Of a stretch of 64,000 nucleotides of DNA, positions 23,802 through 32,957 are shown piece by piece. Under the pieces are notes generated by a model, which was not told the DNA's origin, searched no databases, and worked only from the letters and a program-made list of their open reading frames with translations. A program made the position numbers and the translations under genes. Origin of the DNA: CALBZG01 sp964486295 (GTDB taxonomy: Bacteria > Bacillota > Clostridia > Peptostreptococcales > Anaerovoracaceae); NCBI GenBank assembly GCA_964486295.1, contig CAZAMF010000008.1:1-64000 (forward strand). The letters are read 5' to 3'. Every line of letters starts with the position of its first letter. The first letter of the stretch is position 1.

Positions 23802-23918
23802 CTACCTTTGGCTGACCCACAGTGCAATTTCAATGTTTTCTTCCGTCGAGTCTTCCATAGCGGTAATGCAGTTCGAATAAAATGTTTCGCTGCCTTCAAA
23901 ATATGTGTTGTTTTGCAT
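23802..23918 (-). CDS. 38-residue hypothetical protein
   Basis: The short frame starts MQNNTYFEGSETFYSNCITA and ends in WVSQR. It has AAAGGAGG ten bases upstream and a terminator hairpin downstream, so it looks like a free-standing small gene. It is acidic, with one Cys and no membrane helix. No family is recognised. It sits between the HI0933-type gene and the rnf operon terminator, in a 0.47-kb stretch with no other coding signal. Confidence 0.4.
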   Translation of the reverse strand: MQNNTYFEGSETFYSNCITAMEDSTEENIEIALWVSQR

Positions 23919-24031
23919 CACTCTCATCCCTCCTTTCTTCTAATGATAATTTTTTACAGTCTTATCATAAATGATCTGTGTTAAGGGGATATTATGCCTA
24001 TGTTATATGTTTGTTAAATCTATAAACAACA

Positions 24032-24057
24032 CGCCGGTGAATCAAATATCACCGGCG
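24032..24057. other. strong hairpin downstream of the rnf operon
   Basis: CGCCGGTGA and TCACCGGCG form a perfect stem with a short loop just beyond the rnf terminator. It may be a second transcript end or an mRNA-stabilising structure. Confidence 0.5.
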
Positions 24058-24067
24058 CTGCTTGGCG

Positions 24068-24099
24068 AAAAAAAACCCGGAGTATACACTCCGGGTTTT
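24068..24099 (-). terminator. terminator of the rnf operon
   Basis: On the minus strand AAAACCCGGAGTGTATACTCCGGGTTTT, then an uninterrupted run of T. It lies 20 bases after the rnfB stop. Confidence 0.9.
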
Positions 24100-24118
24100 G
24101 CAAAGATCATACTATGCT

Positions 24119-24931
24119 TTAGGCTTTCAGAACGGTGTTGATTGCCTTAGTAGGACATTTGACAACGCAAGTCGGATCCGAACATTTTTCCACGCAGATT
24201 TTTGAGTCTACGACAGCAAGATTGTTTACAATTTTGATTGCCTCATACGGGCAATTTTTCGCGCAGATCCCGCATGCGATGCAGGCCGCTGTACAGAGTT
24301 TCCGGGCTACTGCTCCTTTGTCTTTGGAATTGCAGTCCACTTTCACATGTGCGTCAAGCGGAAGCATTCTGATGACGTGTTTCGGGCAGGCCTTTTCACA
24401 GGCGCCACAACCTGTACATTTTTTCTTATTGACAATAGGCAAACCGTCTTCGCCCATGGATAAGGCATCAAACGCACAAGTCCCCACACAGGTTCCGAAT
24501 CCCAGGCAGCCGTATTTGCAGCCCTTTTGACCCTGGCCAACAAGATTCGCCGCCACGCAGTCCTGGATACCGGTGTAGTTGAAGCTCAGGACTGCTTTTC
24601 CCGTGCCACCCGCGCAGCCTATATGAGCCACCCTCGGTTCTACTGCTTCGGCAACCTTTCCGGTCAACTCCGCAACACGGTCCGCTACAGCAGCTTTCCC
24701 CGGAATGCAGAGGTTCGGTGCAACATCAGGATTCAGCACTACCGCTTCAGCATATGCCATACATCCGGCGTAACCGCATGCACCGCACTGTCCTTTTGGA
24801 AGCACATCTTCCACAATATGGATCAGCGGGTTGATCTCGATCGAAAACTTTTTATTCGCTATGGCCAGTGTGAATCCAAACAGCAGTCCTACGCCCAGCA
24901 TTATTGCAATGATTAATATTGAAGTTTCCAT
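24119..24931 (-). CDS. rnfB: Rnf complex subunit RnfB (Fe-S entry subunit)
   Basis: This 270-residue subunit passes electrons from reduced ferredoxin into the Rnf complex. One N-terminal membrane helix (5-24) is followed by the Fe-S domain CGACGYAGCMAYAEA. Two C-terminal ferredoxin-type clusters are seen as CTGCGACEKACP and CIACGICAKNCP, then CVEKCSDPTCVVKCP. AGGAGG precedes the ATG. It is the last gene of rnfCDGEAB, the gene order found in Clostridia and acetogens, 14 bases after rnfA. Confidence 0.96.
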   Translation of the reverse strand: METSILIIAIMLGVGLLFGFTLAIANKKFSIEINPLIHIVEDVLPKGQCGACGYAGCMAYAEAVVLNPDVAPNLCIPGKAAVADRVAELTGKVAEAVEPRVAHIGCAGGTGKAVLSFNYTGIQDCVAANLVGQGQKGCKYGCLGFGTCVGTCAFDALSMGEDGLPIVNKKKCTGCGACEKACPKHVIRMLPLDAHVKVDCNSKDKGAVARKLCTAACIACGICAKNCPYEAIKIVNNLAVVDSKICVEKCSDPTCVVKCPTKAINTVLKA

Positions 24932-24945
24932 ATTCGCTATCCCTC

Positions 24946-25527
24946 CTACATGCTTATCATTCCGGAGAATCCCAGGAATGACAGGGCCAGCATGCCGGCC
25001 AGTATAAACGCGACTCCCAGACCACGGATCGATTGCGGCACGTCTGCGTAGTCCAGTTTTTCACGGAGACTTGCCATCAGGACCAGAGCCAGGGCGAATC
25101 CTGCGCCGGAACCCAAAGCGTTTACTACGCTGAAAATAAATGTATAATCGGATTCGGCATTGATGAGAGGCACACCTAAAACGACACAATTCGTTGCAAT
25201 CAGCAGCAGGTATATTCCCCACATGCCATATAATGCAGGAGCCATCTTTTTAATGATCATTTCCAGCAATTGAACAAAGCTTGCTATCAGAATAACAAAA
25301 ACGATGGTTTTCAGGAAGATCAAGTCGAAAGGCGCCAGGACGAACGTGTATACCACCCAGGCGAGCATCGAGCTCAGCGTAATGACGGCGGTAACCGCTA
25401 CTCCCATGCCTAAAGAAGCATCCAACTTTTTCGATACGCCAAAGAAGATGCATAATCCTAAAAATCTTGTTAAAACGAAGTTATTAACTATAGCCGCGCT
25501 TACAAATAATGTTAAATATTCTGCCAT
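24946..25527 (-). CDS. rnfA: Rnf complex subunit RnfA
   Basis: This is a 193-residue integral membrane subunit with six helices, part of the ion-translocating core with RnfE and RnfD. It has the conserved NNFVLTRFLGLCIFFGVSKK start, with the Cys in helix 1 that ligates the intramembrane Fe-S cluster with RnfE. Its ATG overlaps the rnfE stop by one base (TAATG). Confidence 0.96.
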   Translation of the reverse strand: MAEYLTLFVSAAIVNNFVLTRFLGLCIFFGVSKKLDASLGMGVAVTAVITLSSMLAWVVYTFVLAPFDLIFLKTIVFVILIASFVQLLEMIIKKMAPALYGMWGIYLLLIATNCVVLGVPLINAESDYTFIFSVVNALGSGAGFALALVLMASLREKLDYADVPQSIRGLGVAFILAGMLALSFLGFSGMISM

Positions 25528-26150
25528 TATGCATCACGCTCCTTCAGTTTTTTCTCTTTTCGTTTGTTGTAGATATTCACTGCTCCAACCATATATCCAA
25601 TCAGAACAAACGCACCTGCCGGCAGGATCATGATCAGCGGCGCATTGTAGCCTTCGCCGAAAATCTGGAATCCCAGAAGGGTTCCATTACCGAGAATTTC
25701 ACGGATAACACTGATCGCCAGCATAGCCAGAGTAAATCCTACGCCCATGCCCAAACCGTCAAAGAACGAAGGGATCAGTTTGTTTTTCGACGCGAACACT
25801 TCGGCTCTTGCCAGGATGATTGCAAATACTACAACCAGAGCCAGATAGATTCCTAAAGCCTTATACAGCATAGGAGCAAATGCTTCCAGGATCAGCTGCG
25901 CCAGCGTAACGATCGTAGCGATGGATGTGATATAAACCGGCACACGTACTTTTGGATTGACCCATTTGCGGATCAGGGAAACGACGACGTTGTTTGCAGT
26001 AATAACGAACATAACTGTCAAGCCCATGGTAAGCCCTGTAGACACACTGGATGTGACCGCTAACGCAGGGCAGAGACTCAGAGCCAGTACCAGTATCGGG
26101 TTCTCGTCAATGATTCCCTTTGAGAATATTTTCCATAAACTATTCTTCAT
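25527..26150 (-). CDS. rnfE: Rnf complex subunit RnfE
   Basis: This 207-residue membrane subunit is a paralogue of RnfA in inverted topology, with the LALSLCPALAV helix carrying the conserved Cys. ATG 26150 is chosen: GGAGGG lies eight bases upstream, inside the rnfG tail. The longer frame to 26183 would overlap rnfG further without a better site. Confidence 0.95.
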   Translation of the reverse strand: MKNSLWKIFSKGIIDENPILVLALSLCPALAVTSSVSTGLTMGLTVMFVITANNVVVSLIRKWVNPKVRVPVYITSIATIVTLAQLILEAFAPMLYKALGIYLALVVVFAIILARAEVFASKNKLIPSFFDGLGMGVGFTLAMLAISVIREILGNGTLLGFQIFGEGYNAPLIMILPAGAFVLIGYMVGAVNIYNKRKEKKLKERDA

Positions 26151-26151
26151 C

Positions 26152-26715
26152 TTATTCACCCTCCGTATATTCTGTAACAGCATCTACGGCTTCTTTAACG
26201 GCTTTCGTTACTGCACGGCTGGTGATGGTGGCGCCGGTGATCGCCTGGATATTTTCAGTGTTCTGCGGATCCTTGACCACCGTCAGGGCGTCAGAGGTTT
26301 TGCCCCAGAACTGGCTTCTGAAATCCTCTTCAGCGGCTTTTGTACCGAGTCCCGGAGTTTCGTTCGCCTTTGTGATGCTGTAGTCTATGATCTCGCCTTT
26401 GTCTGAAACCGCTACCATGACCACCACTGGTCCCCCGTAACCTTTTGCTTCACCCGGAACGAGGTAGGCAATGACTTCTCCGCCTTTTTCAGCTTCGTAC
26501 CAGCCTTCTTTGCCGTCTACCGGTTTGAAATCGTCCGCATCCGCAACCAGCTCTTTCATGGATTGTTTTAAAAGCATCTCTGCATTTTTGACTGCAAGAG
26601 GATGGGTGAAATAATATACGCCTGAGAGGATCACACCTGAGATCAGACAGGCTATGGTCAGGTTGATCGCGATCTGAAAGACGGAGTATTTCTTTTCTTC
26701 ATGCATATCTGACAT
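26152..26715 (-). CDS. rnfG: Rnf complex subunit RnfG (covalent FMN)
   Basis: This 187-residue subunit has one N-terminal membrane helix (about 13-35) and an extracytoplasmic FMN-binding domain. The flavinylation motif is present as TGATITSRAV, where the second Thr would receive FMN by phosphoester linkage. It starts one base into the rnfD stop (TAATG). It transfers electrons between RnfD and RnfC or the ion-pumping core. Confidence 0.95.
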   Translation of the reverse strand: MSDMHEEKKYSVFQIAINLTIACLISGVILSGVYYFTHPLAVKNAEMLLKQSMKELVADADDFKPVDGKEGWYEAEKGGEVIAYLVPGEAKGYGGPVVVMVAVSDKGEIIDYSITKANETPGLGTKAAEEDFRSQFWGKTSDALTVVKDPQNTENIQAITGATITSRAVTKAVKEAVDAVTEYTEGE

Positions 26716-27713
26716 TACTTACCACCTCCTACGCCATAAATTCTTGGTTTGACATATCTGTCAATCAAAGGTGTTACGCAATTCATAAGCAGGATCGAGT
26801 AGCACACGCCTTCCGGATATCCACCCTTCAATCTGATCAGTGAAACCAGCAGGCCGGCGCCCACAGCGAAAATGATCTGTCCTTTTTTTGTGATCGGGGC
26901 AGTAACCATATCGGTCGCCATGAAAAACGCGCCGATGATCAGGCCTCCTGCCATCATGTGAAAGATCGGGTCGCCTGTAAACAGGCCTTCCGGTCCGAAT
27001 ATCCAGGTTGTGACAGCAACCGTGCCGATCATGCAAACCGGTACATACCAGTTAATGATGTGTTTGTAAATCAGGTAGACACCGCCAAGCACCAGTAATA
27101 TCGTGCAGGTTTCCCCGATGCTTCCGCTTCTTGTGCCCAGCAGCATGGCTTTATACAATTCAGTTTTGCTTCCGAAAAGCTCTACAAGGCTATCATACCC
27201 TTCCAGTTTTAATACGGATAATGGCGTTGCAGTGGATACTGCATCAATGCTCGTCTGCATCGATCTCCAGGAGGTCATGGCCACCGGCCATGATACCATC
27301 AGGGCCGCTCTTCCGATATGTGCCGGGTTGAAGATATTGAATCCGAGGCCACCCATTGAATGCTTCGCCACAACGATAGCAAATGCGGAGCCCAGCGCGG
27401 TCATATAATATGGAAGATCCGGAGGGAGACACATCGCGAGAAGGAGTCCGGTGATGACGGCACTTCCATCCGTGATGGTTACTTTGATTTTTCTTACTTT
27501 TTGAACAAGATATTCTGATATCACTGCGGCAGCGATGCTGACTGCTATGTTGATGAAAGCCGATAGTCCAAAATAGAACACTCCGAATGCCGCTGCCGGT
27601 ATTAGAGCCATAACGACTTTCCACATGATTTTTTGTACGGTATCGTCAGCTTTAATATGAGGTGATGTGGATACAGAATAGATGTTTTCCTGTACACTGG
27701 TTTGTGAACTCAT
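26715..27713 (-). CDS. rnfD: Rnf complex subunit RnfD (covalent FMN)
   Basis: This 332-residue membrane subunit has about nine helices. The flavinylation motif VSTATPLS lies near residue 160, where Thr carries FMN. GGLGFNIFNPAHIGRAALM is the family segment lining the quinone/flavin site. GGAGGGGGG lies ten bases upstream of the ATG, and the gene follows rnfC by 19 bases. Confidence 0.96.
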   Translation of the reverse strand: MSSQTSVQENIYSVSTSPHIKADDTVQKIMWKVVMALIPAAAFGVFYFGLSAFINIAVSIAAAVISEYLVQKVRKIKVTITDGSAVITGLLLAMCLPPDLPYYMTALGSAFAIVVAKHSMGGLGFNIFNPAHIGRAALMVSWPVAMTSWRSMQTSIDAVSTATPLSVLKLEGYDSLVELFGSKTELYKAMLLGTRSGSIGETCTILLVLGGVYLIYKHIINWYVPVCMIGTVAVTTWIFGPEGLFTGDPIFHMMAGGLIIGAFFMATDMVTAPITKKGQIIFAVGAGLLVSLIRLKGGYPEGVCYSILLMNCVTPLIDRYVKPRIYGVGGGK

Positions 27714-27732
27714 TTTATTGATATCCCCCCTC

Positions 27733-29046
27733 CTAATGATGCGCAGACGGAACTTGCGATTTCGCGTGACGGATGTATTGAACGATATTTCGTTTTGACG
27801 GGCAAATATATGCGCAGCTGCCGCACTCGATACAGTTCAGCAAACCAAATTCATCTTTTGCTTCCTTGAATTTATGACGCTCGCCCAGTATGCTCAGCAT
27901 GCTCGGTATCAGACCGATTGGACATGCCTCCACGCATCTTCCGCAGCGGATGCAAGGCAATTCCTCGCCATAACTCAACGCATCCTTGCTGAGCACCGTA
28001 ATGCCCGCTACGCCTTTAACCACTGGAATATCCAAAGATGATTGCGCATAACCCATCATCGGTCCGCCGTTGATAATTTTCTCCGGGGTCTTGCTGAATC
28101 CGCCGCAGAAATCTACCAGATCCTTAAAGCTTGTTCCGATCCTGGTCATTACATTTTTCGGTTCGGCTATCGCATCGCCGGTTATTGTCACGACTTTTTC
28201 AATGACAGGTATCCCATGCACTACCGCTTCATAGAGGGAGTTCACGGTTCCTACATTTAGTCCGACAATTCCGATGTTGAAATGCCTGCCGCCAGCAGGA
28301 ATTTCACGGCCGGTCAGCGCCTTGATGAACATTCTCTCGGCTCCCTGCGGGTATTTTGTCTCCAGAGGGACGACTTCGACACCGGTGCCTTCAAATGCTT
28401 TGGTCATGATTTCTATAGCCTGCGGTTTGTTGTCCTCGATTCCTACGATTCCACGCTTAACATTCAATGATTTCAGAGCGATCTGGAATCCGGCGGAAAT
28501 CTGCTTCGCTCTTTCTACCATGAGGCGATAGTCGCAGGTCAGATAAGGCTCGCATTCGGAGCCGTTCAAGAGAACAGTATCGATTTTCTTATCGGGACCA
28601 TAGGTCAACTTTGTTGCTGAAGGGAAATTAGCGCCGCCCATTCCGACCAGTCCTGCCTCTTTGATTATGGAATGGAGCTCTTCTATGTCAAGTTTCTCCC
28701 AATCCCTGTTCATAGGAAGACCGGGAGCCCACTCATCCAATCCATCGCTTTCAATTACAATTGCTATGCTCTTATCGCGGTATGAACTCGGATATTCACC
28801 GATCTCGACTACCTTTCCTGATATTGAAGCATGCACAAAACTTGTCATGGCGGCATCGGACCTGGCAATAAGCTGTCCTTTTTTGACCATGTCCCCTACC
28901 TGTACGATCGGTGTGCCCGGCGCTCCGATATGCTGACTGACCGGTATGACAACCCTGCTTGGAAGAGGCCCATTGACGATAGGGGCATTTTCGGAATAGC
29001 TTTTATTTCCCGGTGGATGCACTCCGCCACGAAAACTTTTAAGCAC
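27733..29046 (-). CDS. rnfC: Rnf complex subunit RnfC (NADH-binding)
   Basis: This 437-residue peripheral subunit oxidises or reduces NAD. The NADH/FMN region holds VGMGGANFPSATKL, and two 4Fe-4S motifs appear as CIRCGRCVEACPIGLIP and CIECGSCAYICPSKRN. The start is GTG 29046, with AAGGAGG eight bases upstream; the longer frame begins with TTG inside the ribosome binding site. An N-terminal lipoyl-like domain (VVIPVSQHIGAPG) is usual for RnfC. It is the first Rnf gene, 96 bases after the RseC-like gene. Confidence 0.95.
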   Translation of the reverse strand: MLKSFRGGVHPPGNKSYSENAPIVNGPLPSRVVIPVSQHIGAPGTPIVQVGDMVKKGQLIARSDAAMTSFVHASISGKVVEIGEYPSSYRDKSIAIVIESDGLDEWAPGLPMNRDWEKLDIEELHSIIKEAGLVGMGGANFPSATKLTYGPDKKIDTVLLNGSECEPYLTCDYRLMVERAKQISAGFQIALKSLNVKRGIVGIEDNKPQAIEIMTKAFEGTGVEVVPLETKYPQGAERMFIKALTGREIPAGGRHFNIGIVGLNVGTVNSLYEAVVHGIPVIEKVVTITGDAIAEPKNVMTRIGTSFKDLVDFCGGFSKTPEKIINGGPMMGYAQSSLDIPVVKGVAGITVLSKDALSYGEELPCIRCGRCVEACPIGLIPSMLSILGERHKFKEAKDEFGLLNCIECGSCAYICPSKRNIVQYIRHAKSQVPSAHH

Positions 29047-29142
29047 AAGAATCACCTCCTTCAATTGATAAAGACTATAATTGCTGTTTTATATACTATA
29101 ATTCAATATATACTATAAATAAATAATAGGAAGAAAAAGATG

Positions 29143-29556
29143 CTACCTCACGATGCTTTTTATTTCAGGCAAAGCGTTGGCCTTTTTCCCCACGTGACTG
29201 TCAAACAATTTGATCAGGATCCCCGCAATGATGAATGCGGCGATACCGCCGATGATCTTCCCGGTCAGTACCTCCCAGCCCGCTGATTCCGCAACGAGGC
29301 CACCTGCCACCACACCTAAAAAAGCGATAATCAGGGGTGCCGCAAAGATGATCAGCGCGCTTTTCACTTTATAGGTGTCCACAACTTCGTATAATACACG
29401 CTGGCCGACTTTTGCACCGATTTTATTATCTGCTTCTATGATAGGTGAATCGCTGCCCGGGCACGCGCCGCAGCTGACACAATCACTATGTTTTCCGGCC
29501 CTTATTTTTGCTGTTTGTCCGGTTACTTCTATTACTGTACCTTCTTCAACTTTCAT
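29143..29556 (-). CDS. RseC/MucC-like membrane protein upstream of rnf
   Basis: This 137-residue protein has an N-terminal Cys cluster (CVSCGACPG) and two membrane helices at about 73-92 and 101-122, the pattern of the RseC/MucC family. In proteobacteria, members support SoxR reduction together with Rnf-like complexes. ATG 29556 is chosen for AAAGGAG nine bases upstream. It probably starts the rnf transcript. An Fe-S assembly or redox-sensing role for the complex is inferred from context. Confidence 0.85.
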   Translation of the reverse strand: MKVEEGTVIEVTGQTAKIRAGKHSDCVSCGACPGSDSPIIEADNKIGAKVGQRVLYEVVDTYKVKSALIIFAAPLIIAFLGVVAGGLVAESAGWEVLTGKIIGGIAAFIIAGILIKLFDSHVGKKANALPEIKSIVR

Positions 29557-29783
29557 TGAAGGGTTCTCCTTTCGCATCTTTTCCGAAATTTATTGAAAAT
29601 CATTATTCTAATGATGGTATGTTTTCCCATTGTACTTAATAAAATACATTCATATATTGCATTGAATTGTATTATATATCTCATTAATTTTCAAGTATTA
29701 TATTAATGAAATAAATTTAAAATATAGTTGAAAATTTGCAGTTTTTGACGCTTATAACGGCGATATTTCAGCGTCTGATTTAC
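29557..29783. other. AT-rich intergenic region upstream of the rnf operon
   Basis: There is no open frame with a ribosome binding site. It should contain the promoter of the RseC-like gene and rnf operon on the minus strand. No riboswitch motif is recognised. Confidence 0.5.
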
Positions 29784-29813
29784 AAAAGCCCTGCAATCAC
29801 TGGATTGCAGGGC
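29784..29813 (-). terminator. terminator of the livKHMGF/CBS-ACT operon
   Basis: On the minus strand GCCCTGCAATC-CAGT-GATTGCAGGGC then TTTTG. It lies 40 bases after the CBS-ACT stop. Its CTGCAAT stem core is shared with terminators at 8886 and 10291. Confidence 0.8.
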
Positions 29814-29854
29814 CTAACTATTCCGATCATATTGACAAAAAATTGACGTTCTGA

Positions 29855-30502
29855 TCAATCTCCTTCATTTCTGAGCACGCTCTCAATTTTGTAGTTATGC
29901 TCCGAAAGAGCTTTTTCAATGGGATCTGTGTTGATGGCATTGGTCCGGATCACCACATCGCTTCTCCCGTCGCTTCCCCGATAAACAGCGATATGGCTGA
30001 TATTGGCGTCAAAGGATTCGAATATCTCTGCGATATCTGCCAGAGCTCCGGGTGTATCTTCAGCCTGTATCGTTATTCTGCTGCCGACGTCGCGGAATCC
30101 CAGCAGCTCGATAAATGCATCGAAGATGTCGCTTTCCGTGATAATGCCGACGAGTTTCCCTTCTCTGACTACTAAAAGTGTTCCGACTTTATTGTCACGC
30201 ATCAAAACAGCGGCCTCCTCCAGAAGCGCATCCGGAGAGATGGTTATGATATCCTTCGTCATAGCGTCTTTGACCTTTGCCTTGGACAGCAAATAGTTGA
30301 TTTCGAATATGCTAAGTGTGGTGGCCTTCGTTGGCGAAACCTTTTGAAGGTCATGCTGGGTAATCAGTCCGACAACCTTTTCGCCATCCACAACCGGTAC
30401 TCTTTTCAGGTTTTTCTCCCTCATCAGTTCTATTACATCACTGATCGATGCATCTGAGCCGATTGTGAACGGGTTGGCAGTCATCCTATTCTTTACATAC
30501 AT
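29855..30502 (-). CDS. CBS-pair plus ACT domain regulatory protein (AcuB-like)
   Basis: This 215-residue soluble protein has two CBS domains (about 5-55 and 72-130; RVPVVDGEKVVGLITQHDL and TLLVVREGKLVGIITESDI) followed by an ACT domain (about 137-210; ITIQAEDTPGALADIAEIFE). The layout matches AcuB-like proteins. The nucleotide-binding CBS pair and amino-acid-binding ACT domain suggest it senses energy state and an amino acid. ATG 30502 lies one base after the livF stop with AGGAGG in between, so it is coupled to branched-chain amino acid uptake. Confidence 0.88.
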   Translation of the reverse strand: MYVKNRMTANPFTIGSDASISDVIELMREKNLKRVPVVDGEKVVGLITQHDLQKVSPTKATTLSIFEINYLLSKAKVKDAMTKDIITISPDALLEEAAVLMRDNKVGTLLVVREGKLVGIITESDIFDAFIELLGFRDVGSRITIQAEDTPGALADIAEIFESFDANISHIAVYRGSDGRSDVVIRTNAINTDPIEKALSEHNYKIESVLRNEGD

Positions 30503-30503
30503 G

Positions 30504-31211
30504 CTACTCACCTCCTAGATAAGCGTTTTTAATTTGATCGCTCTTGGCCAATTCTTCACCGATGCCGCTGATCACGATGGATCCGGTTTCGATGACATAA
30601 GCTCTGTCCGCTATGGAAAGCGCCATATTGGCATTTTGCTCCACAAGCAGGATGGTCGTACCGCTCTGGTTGATATCTTTCACGATTTCAAAAATCTCCC
30701 GGACCAACAAAGGTGCCAGCCCCATGGATGGTTCGTCCATCAGAAGGATCTTTGGTCTGGACATCAGCGCTCTTCCCATGGCCAGCATCTGCTGTTCACC
30801 GCCGGACAGAGTGCCTGCCATTTGTTTTTTCCTTTGTCCGAGTATGGGAAAACGCTCGAATACGTTTTCCATATCCTTTTTGATCTGAGCCTTGTCGTTT
30901 CTCAAAAAAGCGCCAAGCTCAAGATTTTCAAGTACGCTCATCGGCGGGAAGATCCTTCTTCCCTCCGGAACCTGCGAAATGCCCAGTTCTACTCTGCGCT
31001 GCGCATTGATGTTGGTAATATCCTCGCCATGTAGGAGTATCTGTCCGCTGGTGGCTTTGATCAGTCCCGAAATGGTGCGTAGAGTGGTGGTTTTGCCGGC
31101 CCCATTGGCGCCGATCAGGGTGACGATTTCACCTTCGTGAACGGTCAGTGAAATATTCTTCAGGGCATGGATCACGCCGTAATGAACATGAAGATCTTTT
31201 ATCTCAAGCAT
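30504..31211 (-). CDS. livF: branched-chain amino acid ABC transporter ATPase LivF
   Basis: This 235-residue ATPase of the Liv importer shows Walker A GANGAGKTT, signature LSGGEQQMLAMGRAL and Walker B ILLMDEPSMGLAP, with VPEGRRIFP typical of LivF. The start is ATG 31211, nine bases after GGGAGG; the ATG at 31220 abuts that site. It overlaps livG by eight bases. Confidence 0.95.
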   Translation of the reverse strand: MLEIKDLHVHYGVIHALKNISLTVHEGEIVTLIGANGAGKTTTLRTISGLIKATSGQILLHGEDITNINAQRRVELGISQVPEGRRIFPPMSVLENLELGAFLRNDKAQIKKDMENVFERFPILGQRKKQMAGTLSGGEQQMLAMGRALMSRPKILLMDEPSMGLAPLLVREIFEIVKDINQSGTTILLVEQNANMALSIADRAYVIETGSIVISGIGEELAKSDQIKNAYLGGE

Positions 31212-31989
31212 TGCTGACATCCTCCCCTAAATATGCCTCTATGACGCGCTTATTCGCCTTGATTTCTTCCGGTTTGCCCGAAGCAAGCAATGTACCGTAA
31301 TCCAGAACGTAGATCCGCTCGCATATTTTCATGACGAGGGACATATCATGTTCAATCAGCAGGATGGTCAGATCAAATTGTTCCCTGATCCAGGAAATCG
31401 TTTCTGTCAGTCTGGCTGTTTCGTATGGATTCATTCCGGCAGCAGGTTCGTCCAGAAGGAGCAGCGTTGGCCTTGTTGCCAGCGCTCTGGCTATTTCAAG
31501 GTGTCGCTGTTCTCCGTACGGGAGATTTCGGGCCAGCTCGTTTTTCTTGTCCGAAAGCCGGAAGATCTCCAGCAGTTTATCGGCCTCCTCCTCCAGGCGA
31601 TCTTCTTCGTTATGGAATCGATCCAGGTGCAGAAATGCCGATGGCAATTGATACCGTACATTTCCGTGCATGGCGATCCGAACATTGTCCAGGACCGACA
31701 GGTCTTTGAACAGCCGGATGTTCTGGAATGTCCTGGCCAGGCCGGTTTTCGTGATATTATAAGGCTTCATGCCTCCGAGTTCTTTTTCGGCGCCGTCTTT
31801 ATCCAGCTTGATGGAACCGGATGTGGGAACATAAACGCCGGTCAGCAGGTTGAACAAAGTGGTTTTTCCCGCCCCGTTCGGTCCGATGAGTCCGACCAGT
31901 TCACCCTTATCGATGTACATACTGACATTGGAGACCGCTGTCAAGCCGCCAAATGATTTTGTTAATTTATTGATGGTCAAAAGTGACAT
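31204..31989 (-). CDS. livG: branched-chain amino acid ABC transporter ATPase LivG
   Basis: This is a 261-residue ATPase. Walker A is GPNGAGKTTLFN, the LivG-specific ARTFQNIRLF segment follows, the signature region is NLPYGEQRHLEIARAL (a Tyr replaces the usual first Ser-Gly, common in LivG), and Walker B is LLLLDEPAAGMNP. AAAGGAGGAG precedes the ATG. It pairs with LivF. Confidence 0.95.
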   Translation of the reverse strand: MSLLTINKLTKSFGGLTAVSNVSMYIDKGELVGLIGPNGAGKTTLFNLLTGVYVPTSGSIKLDKDGAEKELGGMKPYNITKTGLARTFQNIRLFKDLSVLDNVRIAMHGNVRYQLPSAFLHLDRFHNEEDRLEEEADKLLEIFRLSDKKNELARNLPYGEQRHLEIARALATRPTLLLLDEPAAGMNPYETARLTETISWIREQFDLTILLIEHDMSLVMKICERIYVLDYGTLLASGKPEEIKANKRVIEAYLGEDVSNA

Positions 31990-32003
31990 GTTCAGCTCCT
32001 CCT

Positions 32004-32954
32004 TTACTCAATTTTCTCGCCTTTTTTTCCGAACCGCAGCAGATCATTGATTTCTTTATCTCCCATCAGCCCCTTTGGCCTGAATATCATGATCAGCACC
32101 AGCAAAGCAGCGTATACGATCATCCGGACCGCTGTAAAGGACTGCAGGAAGGTGGTCAGAACCGCAAGCAGAATGGCCGCCACCACGGACCCGGTCAGGC
32201 TGCCCAGACCGCCCAGAACAACAATGACCAGAATGTCCACTGATTTCATGAATCCAAACAGATCCGGCTTCAGGAAATAGAAATAAGATGAATAAAGCGC
32301 ACCTGCGGTACCGGCGAAAAACGCGCCCACGGCAAAAGCCATGACTTTATATTTGGTGGTATTGATCCCCATGGATTCCGCTGCGATTTCATCTTCACGT
32401 ATAGAAATGCAAGCACGTCCATGAGAGGATTTGATAAAGTTATTGATCAGCACCACGCTTAATACCGCGAAGCAATACATCCACCACCAATTGGCAAATC
32501 GCGGTATTCCGTTAAGCCCTGCTGCGCCATTTGTTATTTCAAGGTTCAGAAATATGACCCGGATGATTTCAGCCATGCCCAGCGTCGCGATGGCCAGGTA
32601 ATCGCCGCGCAGACGCAAGGTCGGGATGCCGATCAGGACACCTACGCAGGCCGCCGCCACCGCTCCTGCAAAAAGGCCGATCAGGAAGCCCCCGGTGGAT
32701 TTCATCTCCATGTTGACCAAGGCGCAGACATAAGCACCAATCGACATGAAGCCCGCATGGCCCAGTGAAAATTGTCCGGTAAATCCGGTCACGAGGTTCA
32801 GGCTCACGGCAAGTATGATATTGATACAGATTGTCGCCAGGGTGATTTCATAAAAACTGCTCAGTATTTTCAACGAAAGCAGTATCTGGATGATGGCAAA
32901 GGTCAATATAACAGAACCCAGAATAATGAAATTCTTTTTCGTTAATGCTCTCAT
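32004..32954 (-). CDS. livM: branched-chain amino acid ABC transporter permease LivM
   Basis: This 316-residue permease has about nine helices. The family motif NLVTGFTGQFSLGHAGFMSIGA and the coupling segment GRACISIREDEIAAESMGIN (EAA-like loop) are present. It is located between livH and livG in the usual order. Confidence 0.95.
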   Translation of the reverse strand: MRALTKKNFIILGSVILTFAIIQILLSLKILSSFYEITLATICINIILAVSLNLVTGFTGQFSLGHAGFMSIGAYVCALVNMEMKSTGGFLIGLFAGAVAAACVGVLIGIPTLRLRGDYLAIATLGMAEIIRVIFLNLEITNGAAGLNGIPRFANWWWMYCFAVLSVVLINNFIKSSHGRACISIREDEIAAESMGINTTKYKVMAFAVGAFFAGTAGALYSSYFYFLKPDLFGFMKSVDILVIVVLGGLGSLTGSVVAAILLAVLTTFLQSFTAVRMIVYAALLVLIMIFRPKGLMGDKEINDLLRFGKKGEKIE

Positions 32955-32957
32955 ATA

